Source: Thermomicrobiales bacterium
GTDB lineage: Bacteria > Chloroflexota > Chloroflexia > Thermomicrobiales > UBA6265
Reading direction: 5' to 3'
Length of the DNA stretch: 64,000 nucleotides
Assembly: GCA_019637585.1 (NCBI GenBank)
Contig: JAHBVL010000001.1
Location: forward strand, 310,001-374,000
The position numbers and the translations under genes are program-made. Position 1 is the stretch's first letter. Each line of letters opens with the position of its first letter. The notes below the pieces were generated by a model. The model was not told the DNA's origin, did no database searches, and saw nothing but the letters and a program-made list of their open reading frames with translations. This document shows, piece after piece, positions 34,925 through 42,769 of this stretch.

Positions 34925-35605
34925 ATGCCGACACTCTCTTACAATCCACATAGTGCTTTCGATAGCCTGAACGAGGAATTGACGTCAGCGGGCTTCTTCA
35001 GTCATTCGAAACGCTTCTCCTGGTCGGGTGCGCCGATCGGTCCCGTTGAATTTTGGTGTTGGGGAGACGAACTGGATACTCTGCACTGGTTCGGGCCGAC
35101 ATCAACCGGAAGGTCGCCAGAGTTCCTATTCCAGTTCGCTGACCGGACTCGCCCAAGTTCTCTTTCCCTATCGCACGTTGAATCTATCGCACCAAGAGAG
35201 TCTGGGAATATCGACTCGATCTTTGAAATCATTGACTCCGCCAGCAAGCGGCTACAAGAATTGTCAAGGCTCGACGCGAATTGGGATTCATACGGTGCAC
35301 GTGCTGTTGGCGCGGCTGCCACGAGCCTAGCGTACCGATTGCTATTCGACGTCGCAAGGCGATCAATTGATCTTCGAATCCATCACGATAAGAGTGTCCG
35401 TCCCTGGTTTGTAGCTCCTCTCGCGGATGGCGGCATACAGATCGAATGGCGAAAGGTGGGCAGCGCCATCGAGGTGGAAATCGGCAATGACGGGAGTCTC
35501 GCGTATCTAATCGAGCATCGTGATGGTTGGTACGAAGATTCGGGAGCGTTGAACGACTCTGACTGGGAAACGCTGATTGACGCAGTTTGCCGATTTCTGA
35601 GCTGA
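34925..35605 (+). CDS. hypothetical protein, middle gene of TIGR04255 cassette
   Basis: A 226-residue soluble protein without signal peptide or membrane helix. The C-terminal half has RLDANWDSYGARAVGAAA and PWFVAPLADGGIQIEWRKVG followed by IEVEIGNDGSLAYLIEH. This NWDxYGA then GGIQxEW pattern I have seen described only in uncharacterised proteins. The beta-rich end may form a small sandwich. It begins 3 bases after the TIGR04255-type gene and precedes the third gene by 18 bases. The three are likely cotranscribed, but the role is unknown. Confidence 0.75.
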   Translation: MPTLSYNPHSAFDSLNEELTSAGFFSHSKRFSWSGAPIGPVEFWCWGDELDTLHWFGPTSTGRSPEFLFQFADRTRPSSLSLSHVESIAPRESGNIDSIFEIIDSASKRLQELSRLDANWDSYGARAVGAAATSLAYRLLFDVARRSIDLRIHHDKSVRPWFVAPLADGGIQIEWRKVGSAIEVEIGNDGSLAYLIEHRDGWYEDSGALNDSDWETLIDAVCRFLS

Positions 35606-35623
35606 TCTACGGAGAGGTCAGGT

Positions 35624-35989
35624 GTGCCGGAGATACCGAATGAAGAAATTCTTTATCGGCGAATAGCCCCGCACCAACGCGAGGATGATGGCACGGTCAA
35701 TTCCAGTGCATTCAAGCGAAACAACGAATACGAGTCGCGGATATCAGTTGACAGGTCTTCACTTACATCACCGCAGGAAAGCGTCGACCGAGCAGGTCGA
35801 GCAGGTTTCTTCTTAGCGGCACTGCTCACAAGTGATGCGAGAAGATTGGACTTTGCTGTGGAGTGGGACCCCCTACCGGATAACGATTCCCACACTCTCA
35901 TTGTCGGTGAGAACGATCGCATACGAAGCAGGAAGCTAGCTTCGAAATGTAGGCTACTTCCCGGAGTCACTAGTCGCAATTGCGATTGA
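35624..35989 (+). CDS. hypothetical protein, third gene of TIGR04255 cassette
   Basis: A 121-residue soluble protein: EEILYRRIAPHQREDDGTVNSSAFK at the start, then SVDRSSLTSPQESVDRAG and PLPDNDSHTLIVGENDRI. The YRRI, SSAFK and SVDR order reads as a conserved small family without assigned function. GGAGAGG lies 6 bases before the GTG at 35624. It completes the cassette of three same-strand genes. The leftward restriction-modification relic begins 17 bases further on. Confidence 0.65.
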   Translation: MPEIPNEEILYRRIAPHQREDDGTVNSSAFKRNNEYESRISVDRSSLTSPQESVDRAGRAGFFLAALLTSDARRLDFAVEWDPLPDNDSHTLIVGENDRIRSRKLASKCRLLPGVTSRNCD

Positions 35990-36006
35990 ACTGGATTGGT
36001 TGAGCC

Positions 36007-36138
36007 TCACCCCACCACGCCAGCGCACCGGTCCCACGCCTCCAGACACAACCGCTTCGTCCGGTACTCGTCGAACGCCTTCTCGTCGTTGCGCTGGGCG
36101 ACGGGGAACTGGTCAAGAATGTAGCTCAGGCTACTTTG
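36007..36138 (-). pseudogene. C-terminal relic of a restriction-modification protein
   Basis: A leftward frame of about 44 codons reads LSYILDQFPVAQRNDEKAF and then EYRTKRLCLEAWDRCAG before a stop at 36007. This resembles the extreme C-terminus of Eco57I/type IIG-like methylase-restriction proteins. There is no start and no methylase motif in the window, so only the tail survives. It lies between the TIGR04255 cassette and the nuclease-like gene. Confidence 0.45.
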
Positions 36139-36155
36139 AAAGCCACACGGTCGAT

Positions 36156-37235
36156 CTATTCCAGTCTGTCTCTTGAGGCTTCCTCGTAGGCAGCAGCGAG
36201 AGCCGTCAAGAGTTCTTCGGAGACACCGCGCACGGTGTTACCTTGGCCAATCTTTGGAAGGGTTCCCGACTGGTCGAAGTGCTGCAATGCTCCCGGCGCT
36301 CGGCTCTCGAACACAGATCTCCAAAGGGACAAGTACGCGCCCTTATCGTTCCAGATTGTGACGAGACCTGCGTCGACTCCTGGAAGGTACGGCAGGAGCG
36401 TCATTCTTCCGACGCCTCTCCAGCTCTTCAGTCGAGCGAGCCCTGAGCTCTCGAGCTGTCTAGCCCACTCCACGAGGCGGCGCAGCTCGGCTCGTTCAGC
36501 TTCGGGTGCGGACTCGATCGCATCGACGAACTCGGAGACCTCCTGCCAGTGACCCTTGGGTTGCACGCTGGCTGTCGCTGTGTCGTTTCTGGAGTCCAAC
36601 GTGTCACTTTCCCGCTCGGGATCAACCCTGCGCGGTATGACGACCTTTGATTCATCAATGTCGTAGCTTGCCACCGTGATGAGGTCGATGATTAATTTGT
36701 CGGTAACAGCCTCGAGGTATCCTACGAGTTTCACCAACTCAGGTGGGGTGCCATCCAGCACGATGACGAGTCTGAACCGGCCGGATTCGAGGCTGCCTTC
36801 AAGCCCTGCCTCAAATGCCGATGGGTCAATCGACTCACTTTGATCGACTGTTCTGGCCGCGTCAAAAAGCGATGAGTACCCGGCACGTGCTAGGTGGGAT
36901 CCTAGAATCTGCTTCTCCAGGACCTGTACCGACTCGCCCCGAAGATATGCAGCATATGTCAGGATTTGGGCAATGACCGCCCGGCGAGCTTCACTGTTGT
37001 CGGCCAGCTTGATTTCGATAATCACCAGGCGCCCGGTTGCCTCTATCCCTACAAGATCAGCACGATAAGCGCCTATCGAGACTTCGCGACCAACTATTGC
37101 GATCTGGGGTTCTCCGGCAAGTGGGAGCATCTGAGGGGCCGCCGCAACCATGTTGTGCAGCGTCGCTTCATCCGGGAAACCAGCAGGTCTTTGCAGGCGC
37201 CAGCCAGATTCGTCCTGTTTCCAGATGTCAGTCAT
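36156..37235 (-). CDS. PD-(D/E)XK nuclease-like protein (NucS/DUF91-type core)
   Basis: A 359-residue protein. The first 110 residues have the restriction-endonuclease core: E23 in PDEATL, D60 in AYRADLVGIE, E74-I-K76 in VIIEIKLAD, and the later QILTYAAYL (QxxxY) helix. The middle includes RFRLVIVLDGTPPELVKL, and the C-terminal third (TLLPYLPGVDAGLVTIW) is of unknown type. Family members cleave or bind branched or foreign DNA. Given its place beside AbiE and RM relics, a defence role is plausible but unproven. It has no clear operon partner. Confidence 0.7.
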   Translation of the reverse strand: MTDIWKQDESGWRLQRPAGFPDEATLHNMVAAAPQMLPLAGEPQIAIVGREVSIGAYRADLVGIEATGRLVIIEIKLADNSEARRAVIAQILTYAAYLRGESVQVLEKQILGSHLARAGYSSLFDAARTVDQSESIDPSAFEAGLEGSLESGRFRLVIVLDGTPPELVKLVGYLEAVTDKLIIDLITVASYDIDESKVVIPRRVDPERESDTLDSRNDTATASVQPKGHWQEVSEFVDAIESAPEAERAELRRLVEWARQLESSGLARLKSWRGVGRMTLLPYLPGVDAGLVTIWNDKGAYLSLWRSVFESRAPGALQHFDQSGTLPKIGQGNTVRGVSEELLTALAAAYEEASRDRLE

Positions 37236-37384
37236 ATTTCAAGTGGTCTCGTTTCGAATCACGTGTGACGAGCTCACATGGTTTGAAAGGGCCCTGGCGG
37301 GTATTTTGCTTCTGATGAAGGATATAGCAGGCAACCGTCTTCTCAGCAAGCATCGTGCTCATTCCAAAAGGAGAAACACCCACC

Positions 37385-38590
37385 ATGACTCGCCCCGCTG
37401 ACCGTATCGCCGACGTCCGCACCTATCTCCCTCGCTCTGGCAAGGCGGGCGGTGACTACCACGGCCGGACGGAGGGGCATTGGATCGTCGATTCGATCAT
37501 CAGCAATCCGATGTCGGTCTACCCGGAGTACAAGGACTCGCGACTGAGCTGGGGCGTCGATGCGATTGGCGGACTGGTTGTCGAGATCGAACTGGAGAGT
37601 GGACTGACGGGTGTGGGGATCACCCACGGCGGCGAAGCGGGCGCCTACCTGATCAACAAGCACTTCCGGCGCTTCCTGATCGGGTCCGATCCGCGCGATG
37701 TCGAACGGATCTGGGATCAGCTTTTCCGCGCATCCCTCTACTATGGAAGAAAGGGGATCACCCTCTGCGCCATCAGTGCTGTCGATCTCGCGCTCTGGGA
37801 TCTCCTCGGCAAACTGCGTGATGAGCCGGTGTACATGGTGCTGGGTGGTCGGACTAAAGAACATATTCCGTGCTATGCCACCGGCATCCGGGAGAAGCGC
37901 TATCAGGAGCTCGGCTTCATCGGCGCCAAAATCCCCCTGCAGTATGGTCCTGCGGACGGCTACGACGGCCTGAAGAAGAATGTCGAACGCTTCGCGGCGG
38001 CTCGGGAAGCAGTGGGACCCAATTTCGATCTGATGATCGACTGCTACATGTCGCTCACCGTTCCGTACACGATCGAGCTGGCCGAAGCGTTACGGCCATA
38101 CCGTATTCGCTGGATCGAAGAGCCGTTGCCGCCCGACGACTACGACGGCCACGCCCGTATCAAAGCAGCGTGTCCCTGGCAGCAGTTCACCACCGGCGAG
38201 CACGAGTTCACCCGCTACGGCTTTCGCGAGCTGATCGCGAGACAATGCGTCGACATCCTGCAGCCCGATCTCAACTGGTGCGGCGGTATTACCGAAGCAC
38301 GCAAGATCGCCGCGATGGCGGCGGCGTATGACGTGCCAGTCGTTCCCCACGGCAGCGCGTTCTTCAGTACCCATTTTCAGATGGCGCACACCAACTCGCC
38401 ATTTCAGGAAGTGCTCGCCATGAGCAAGGACGGCATGGACTTCGTCTCGCTCTACGGCGCGTTGTTCAAAGGCGAACCGATTCCGAAAGACGGGAAGATG
38501 ACGCCCCCCGATCTGCCGGGGTGGGGTGTCGAGCTCGACCACGCGTTGGTGAAAGCAACACGCATCGGACTCTCCGAATCCTCACTGTGA
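37385..38590 (+). CDS. rhmD: L-rhamnonate dehydratase-like enolase superfamily protein
   Basis: A 401-residue member of the mandelate-racemase-like branch of the enolase superfamily. DSIISNPMSVYPEYKDSRLSWG is the RhmD-specific N-terminal loop. Metal ligands are expected in DLMIDCYMS (Asp), IRWIEEPLPPDD (Glu) and FTTGEHEFTRYG (Glu), with the catalytic His in VVPHGSAFFS. L-rhamnonate dehydratase removes water from L-rhamnonate to give 2-keto-3-deoxy-L-rhamnonate. AAGGAG lies about 11 bases before ATG 37385. No other rhamnose genes are nearby, so the substrate is inferred from sequence alone. Confidence 0.88.
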   Translation: MTRPADRIADVRTYLPRSGKAGGDYHGRTEGHWIVDSIISNPMSVYPEYKDSRLSWGVDAIGGLVVEIELESGLTGVGITHGGEAGAYLINKHFRRFLIGSDPRDVERIWDQLFRASLYYGRKGITLCAISAVDLALWDLLGKLRDEPVYMVLGGRTKEHIPCYATGIREKRYQELGFIGAKIPLQYGPADGYDGLKKNVERFAAAREAVGPNFDLMIDCYMSLTVPYTIELAEALRPYRIRWIEEPLPPDDYDGHARIKAACPWQQFTTGEHEFTRYGFRELIARQCVDILQPDLNWCGGITEARKIAAMAAAYDVPVVPHGSAFFSTHFQMAHTNSPFQEVLAMSKDGMDFVSLYGALFKGEPIPKDGKMTPPDLPGWGVELDHALVKATRIGLSESSL

Positions 38591-38638
38591 GTGTCGAAGT
38601 CACGATGTACGTCTGAACGGAGTACGCAAGGACCCCAG

Positions 38639-38863
38639 ATGCCACGAAAGCTTCGAGAATTGAGGGCAGAATTGCGCCGAGCAGGGTTTCGCCTTGATCG
38701 CCAGAAAGGTAGCCACCAAACATGGCTCCATCCACAAATGCCGGAGCTCCGGGTTATTCTGTCAGGGTCCGACGGCGATGACGCACTGGTGTATCAAGAG
38801 CGTCAGATTCGAGAGGCGATCAACTGTCTTCTGGAGTCTGACAAAGGTGGGACGAGATTGTGA
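38639..38863 (+). CDS. hicA: HicA toxin
   Basis: A 74-residue mRNA interferase of the HicA/YcfA family with a double-stranded-RNA-binding-like fold. LRRAGFRLDRQKGSHQTWLH contains the catalytic His (G-S-H). The end of the toxin overlaps the antitoxin start by 4 bases (GTGA). I chose ATG 38639, where family similarity starts. It is an intact toxin-antitoxin pair downstream of rhmD. Confidence 0.93.
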   Translation: MPRKLRELRAELRRAGFRLDRQKGSHQTWLHPQMPELRVILSGSDGDDALVYQERQIREAINCLLESDKGGTRL

Positions 38864-39087
38864 GCGCTTCGCATTACACGATGATCATCCAGTGGTCAGA
38901 TGAGGATGATGCCTATGTCGTTTCTCTGCCGGAGTGGCGCGACCACGTTGCCAACCCTGTCACCCATGGATTGACCTATGAGCAGGCCGCGGCGAACGCC
39001 CAGGACGTGCTCCAGCTGCTCATCGAATCGGCGCTGTCCCACGGCCAGTCTCTCCCAGAGGTGGCCTTCGTTGCGGGCAGACCATAG
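38860..39087 (+). CDS. hicB: HicB antitoxin
   Basis: A 75-residue HicB-like antitoxin: MIIQWSDEDDAYVVSLPEW followed by HGLTYEQAAANAQDVLQLLI is the partially degraded RNase H-like fold of HicB. It is short and lacks a C-terminal ribbon-helix-helix or helix-turn-helix, so it may only neutralise HicA and not bind DNA itself. The start is GTG 38860, inside the toxin stop. A hairpin with T-rich tail follows at 39240. Confidence 0.93.
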   Translation: MSASHYTMIIQWSDEDDAYVVSLPEWRDHVANPVTHGLTYEQAAANAQDVLQLLIESALSHGQSLPEVAFVAGRP

Positions 39088-39239
39088 ATCATTTTCGGCG
39101 CGATCTGTCGCGAGGAACTCCGGCACAAATCAAAGTTTCCGAGCGGGTTTCCCCAGCAAGTAGTCCATCCGAGACTGCTGGGCGCCAGCGAACCGCCACG
39201 AGTCGCTCCACGACCTGGACAAGCAAGGCAAAAAAGCAG

Positions 39240-39266
39240 CCGGGGCGTTGCTTCCCCGGTCTTTCT
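39240..39266 (+). terminator. intrinsic terminator candidate after HicAB
   Basis: CCGGGG (39240-39245) pairs with CCCCGG (39254-39259), with an 8-base loop and TCTTTCT following. It lies in the 237-base gap between hicB and the first ECF sigma gene and would separate the two transcription units. Confidence 0.5.
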
Positions 39267-39324
39267 GATGCGCCGACGGAATCGGGACCCCACGCACGAC
39301 TACTCTAGCGAGGAGTAGTGCGGA

Positions 39325-39873
39325 GTGGCGATTGCGATATATGGCGTGCCGGCAGCACCAGATTTGAGGGACCTCCAGAGCTTCAGTGCTTTTTATGACC
39401 AGGCGTTGCCTGTGGTCTACGGGTACTTCCTGCGCCGAACCGGCGGAGAGCCCGCACTGGCCGAAGATCTGACACAGGAAACCTTTCTGGCCGCCGTCAC
39501 GCAGATCGACCGGGGAACGCGGGTGGACGCACCCATGCCCTGGCTTATCGGTATCGCGCGACATCGCCTGATCGACCACTATCGAGCAACATCGCGGGCA
39601 GCCAACCGCGTTGTTTCCCTCGGAGAGTGGATCGACGACCAGCCAGACGGGCGCGACGACTTCGGACCGATTCTCGATCGGGCCATGGCAGCCGCCTCTC
39701 TCGACGCGATGCCAGCATCGCAGCGACTCGTTGTGGTTCTCCGCTATCTCGACGGACTCTCCGTGCCGGAGATCGCCAGCCAGATCGGCAAATCGGTCCA
39801 TGCCGTCGAGTCGCTCCTCGCGCGCGGCCGCGCAACGTTCAAACGTCATTATCTGGAGCACGGTCATGAGTGA
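39325..39873 (+). CDS. ECF RNA polymerase sigma factor (module 1)
   Basis: A 182-residue extracytoplasmic-function sigma factor. Region 2 is seen in YDQALPVVYGYFLRR and AEDLTQETFLAAV, where it contacts core polymerase and the -10 element. Region 4 is LRYLDGLSVPEIASQIGKSVHAVESLLARGRA, the -35-binding helix-turn-helix. AGGAG precedes the GTG at 39325. The stop overlaps the start of the PQQ-propeller membrane protein by 8 bases, the usual position of an anti-sigma gene. It is the most divergent of the three ECFs in the window. Confidence 0.95.
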   Translation: MAIAIYGVPAAPDLRDLQSFSAFYDQALPVVYGYFLRRTGGEPALAEDLTQETFLAAVTQIDRGTRVDAPMPWLIGIARHRLIDHYRATSRAANRVVSLGEWIDDQPDGRDDFGPILDRAMAAASLDAMPASQRLVVVLRYLDGLSVPEIASQIGKSVHAVESLLARGRATFKRHYLEHGHE

Positions 39874-41578
39874 GCGAGACCCCTTCGCCACGCTAGGAGA
39901 GCTAGTCGATCAGCCTGTTGTGCCGAACGCGCAATTCGCCAGCGATCTGAAGGCGCAGCTCATGAGCGAGTTGGCCGCAGGCAACCGCTTGCGGGAAAAG
40001 GAGCATGCCCTACCGATGGATACCGTTCTTCGACCACCAATAGTCTTGCTGCCGGAGCGCCCCAAGCGGACCCGGCGCATCGTCCTGCTCGAAATTGCCG
40101 CGGTTGCGGCCCTGCTGATCGGCATCGTCGCGACATATGCGAGCGGATGGTTTTCGAACGACCCGGAAGAGACGCCGGTGATTCCGGCGGCGGTCCTCCA
40201 GGAGGACTCTGACGCGACTCCGGTCGCCCCTGCTGTGGTACTGAACGACGAGCAGAACCCGGCTGCGGGCTGGGAGCTTGCGCTCCCGGCCGGCGAGAGC
40301 GTCGACTACGGCGGTATGGCAGCGGTGGACGGCACTGTCTATCGTCTGCTGGCGACGCCATCTTTTGTCGGAGTCGAAGCGGTCGATGGTCCTTCCGCAA
40401 CGGTTCTCTGGAGAGCCGAACGGCCCTGGAGCAACCATGGCATCGCCGCTGGCGATGGCGTGTTCTTCTTCTCCGGTCCGAGTGAAATCACCGCGCTGGA
40501 ACGAGAAGATGGAAGCGAGCGCTGGGTCACTGGCTGGGAAGAGGATCGCGCCGGGGTCTCCTTTATGCTGAGTGAAGGATGGCTCTACGTCTGGGATACG
40601 ACGGGAACACTGACGGCGATCGATACGGTCGACGGAGAGGTCCTCTGGGCAACAGGAACCGGAGACGACAGCTCGGCCCAGGTGGCCGGGGCCCCGGCGA
40701 TGACACCAGTTGCCGGCGACGGCTGGGTGGCGGTGGTGACCGGAGCGGGCAATCTGACGGTGTTCGACCGGAACCTGGGCGAGATCATCCAGATCGTCGC
40801 CGGATTCGATCCTGTCAACAGCCAACTCGCGGCACAGCCTCCGTTCCTTTTCGTCCTGGGCGGCGATCCTGAGCCTGTGGACGGTGCGCCCAACCTCCGC
40901 GGCGCCGGCGTGAACGCCGAAACCGGCGAGATCGTGTGGGAGATGGAGATTGGCGGTCCGCTCATTCCGCCAGTCGGCACGCACGAAGAGTATTTCGCCT
41001 TCATCGCGGACGGCGTTTGGTCTGCAACAGGTGGCAGCGGCTCGGCCAGCGGAGGGGAAGGAACAGCCTCGGTCACCGTTTCCATCGGCGGCAGCGACTC
41101 AGGACCGGCTGAAGTCCAGGGGAGCGTGTCCGAAGTCACGACCGAAGGGAGCCCGGTCTCAGAATCGGGCACGGCCATCGGTGCTTCCGCGGGTGGACAG
41201 GCCGCCGGCGGTGTCGAGTCCGACGATTCTCCGGCCTGGGGCGGCGAGCAACCCGCGGAGCTGACAGGCGGACGGTGGGTCGTTGGCGTCAACGCCGCAA
41301 CGGGGGAGATCGTGTGGCAGCGAGAGACGCAGGCCGACGGCTTTGCTGGACTGGCGACCCTGTACGGGAACGCCGGTGGGCTCGATGTGTACACCTCGGA
41401 CGGGCACGTGGTGGGAATCGCCAGGGATTCCGGCGCCATCGTCAATGATCCGGGTCCACAAGACCTCGACCGGTTGTTGCTCGATGTGATTGCGGACGGC
41501 TCGCCCCAACTTGGGTTCTTCGCCACGACGATCGATGGTTCTCTCATCTGGTTCGGTGCGCTGGATCACATGGGGTAG
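39866..41578 (+). CDS. single-pass membrane protein with PQQ-like beta-propeller (module 1; putative anti-sigma/sensor)
   Basis: A 570-residue protein. Residues 1-70 are a cytoplasmic segment with P20-N-A-Q-F-A-S-D-L-K-A-Q-L. A membrane helix spans about 71-93 (RIVLLEIAAVAALLIGIVAT). Outside, several repeats of the DG-x-V-x-W type (IDTVDGEVLWATGTG, VNAETGEIVWEMEIG, VNAATGEIVWQRETQ) form a PQQ/pyrroloquinoline-quinone-like beta-propeller. A Gly/Ser/Glu-rich low-complexity insert lies at about 390-460. No HxxxCxxC zinc anti-sigma motif is present. Overlap with the sigma gene suggests it holds the sigma factor at the membrane and senses an outside signal. Confidence 0.85.
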   Translation: MSERDPFATLGELVDQPVVPNAQFASDLKAQLMSELAAGNRLREKEHALPMDTVLRPPIVLLPERPKRTRRIVLLEIAAVAALLIGIVATYASGWFSNDPEETPVIPAAVLQEDSDATPVAPAVVLNDEQNPAAGWELALPAGESVDYGGMAAVDGTVYRLLATPSFVGVEAVDGPSATVLWRAERPWSNHGIAAGDGVFFFSGPSEITALEREDGSERWVTGWEEDRAGVSFMLSEGWLYVWDTTGTLTAIDTVDGEVLWATGTGDDSSAQVAGAPAMTPVAGDGWVAVVTGAGNLTVFDRNLGEIIQIVAGFDPVNSQLAAQPPFLFVLGGDPEPVDGAPNLRGAGVNAETGEIVWEMEIGGPLIPPVGTHEEYFAFIADGVWSATGGSGSASGGEGTASVTVSIGGSDSGPAEVQGSVSEVTTEGSPVSESGTAIGASAGGQAAGGVESDDSPAWGGEQPAELTGGRWVVGVNAATGEIVWQRETQADGFAGLATLYGNAGGLDVYTSDGHVVGIARDSGAIVNDPGPQDLDRLLLDVIADGSPQLGFFATTIDGSLIWFGALDHMG

Positions 41579-41610
41579 CGGCAACGAAGGAAAAAGGAAA
41601 CGTGGAAATG

Positions 41611-41640
41611 CGGTGCGGAGCATTGTCTCCGCACCGTTTT
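41611..41640 (+). terminator. intrinsic terminator after ECF/PQQ module 1
   Basis: CGGTGCGGAG (41611-41620) pairs perfectly with CTCCGCACCG (41627-41636) around the loop CATTGT and is followed by TTTTC. It lies 33 bases after the PQQ-propeller stop, a strong rho-independent terminator. Confidence 0.85.
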
Positions 41641-41649
41641 CTTGCGGAA

Positions 41650-42239
41650 GGAAACGCAGGCGTTTCCGCTACACCTGGTGGGGCGCTGATCTCGTGAAAC
41701 GGACGGCCCCAATGTTGTAGACGCAACGCCTGCGTTGCTGTCCTCAACCGCAGCGACGGCAGGGTTCCAGCGACGGCCGTCTCCCACGGGAGGAAACGCA
41801 GGCGTTTCCGCTACACCGGTGCGGCGATGATCTCGTGAAACGGACGACCCAATCGTGTAGGCGCAACGCCTGCGTTGCTGTCCTCGACCGTAGCGATGGC
41901 AGGGTTCCAGCGACGGCCGTCTCCCACGGGAGGAAACGCAGGCGTTTCCGCTACACCGGTGCGGCGATGATCTCGTGAAATGGACGGCCCAATCGTGTAG
42001 GCGCAACGCCTGCGTTGCTGTCCTCGACCGTAGCGATGGCAGGGTTCCAGCGACGGCCGTCTCCCACGGGAGGAAGCGCAGGCGTTTCCGCTACAGCGGA
42101 TGCGGCGATGATCTCGTGAAATGGACGGCCCCAATCGTGTAGACGCAACGCCTGCGTTGCTGTCCTCGACCGCAGCGATGGCCGGGTTCCAGCGACGGCC
42201 GTCTCCCACGGGAGGAAACGCAGGCGTTTCCGCTACACC
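41650..42239. repeat. 140-142 bp tandem repeat array with nested palindromes
   Basis: Units begin with GGAAACGCAGGCGTTTCC at 41650, 41792, 41932, 42072 (one base changed) and 42214, giving four full units plus a partial one. That 18-mer is a palindrome (8-bp arms). Each unit also holds GCAACGCCTGCGTTGC (for example 41863-41878), another palindrome. The two are reverse complements of each other at their cores (AACGCAGGCGTT and AACGCCTGCGTT), so each unit can fold into a larger stem. Reading frames through the array are artefacts of periodicity. The remaining stretch to 42337 holds nothing recognisable. Confidence 0.9.
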
Positions 42240-42337
42240 GCACTCGCTGGAAACGGCGTCGTTCACAATGCGATTTACCTGAACGGGCTTAGACGGGACT
42301 CGACTCCCATTGGATCGAACGATTCAGCACCATGCCC

Positions 42338-42769
42338 TCAATCTTGAAACTCCCAGGATTCGGCGTAAGGGAGCCGGTCCAGCGCACGATCGAACGTGGC
42401 AAGGGGAATCTGTTGCCGCTCAGCGCGGGCGACGATCAATGCATCGGCCATCGAAATTGCCGAATGTTGGCCGAAGAACTCAATGGCGCGCAGAAAGAGA
42501 CTCCGGTCGCCCCGGGCGAGTCTCAAGCCCGGCAGATTGACAAAGGTCGCAAGGTATTCCGCAGCGTCGATTCTTGACACGCGGTAAAGACGAGGTGAGG
42601 TCAGGACTGAGGCCACCTCATGGAGCACAACTTCGCTGATTGTTGCCTCAAGCTCACCGTTCCGGACTGAGTCGAGCAAAGTCGTCGACTGCCGATGCAA
42701 GCGGGCAAGATGTGGTTCAGGTTCCAGGATGAAATATCTCAGAAGGACGTTCGAATCGAGAGAGATCAT
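42338..42769 (-). CDS. VapC-type PIN domain toxin
   Basis: A 143-residue PIN-domain ribonuclease toxin. Acidic active-site residues are seen in MISLDSNVLLRY (D5), EVVLHEVASV (Glu), SMADALIVARAE (Asp) and ATFDRAL (Asp). These match the four-acid centre that binds Mg2+ and cuts tRNA or rRNA. The start overlaps the antitoxin stop by 4 bases (ATGA). It forms a VapBC pair located between the repeat array and the DUF6325-type gene. Confidence 0.92.
   Translation of the reverse strand: MISLDSNVLLRYFILEPEPHLARLHRQSTTLLDSVRNGELEATISEVVLHEVASVLTSPRLYRVSRIDAAEYLATFVNLPGLRLARGDRSLFLRAIEFFGQHSAISMADALIVARAERQQIPLATFDRALDRLPYAESWEFQD

Noticed and set aside
41650-42239. CRISPR array
   Set aside because: Units are about 140 bp and nearly identical throughout, with no short repeat/variable spacer pattern and no cas genes nearby.
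41566-42266. repetitive open frames across the 140-bp array
   Set aside because: The translated repeats (for example RRWNPAIAAVEDSNAGVA) follow only from the DNA repeat period; no start signal and no family.
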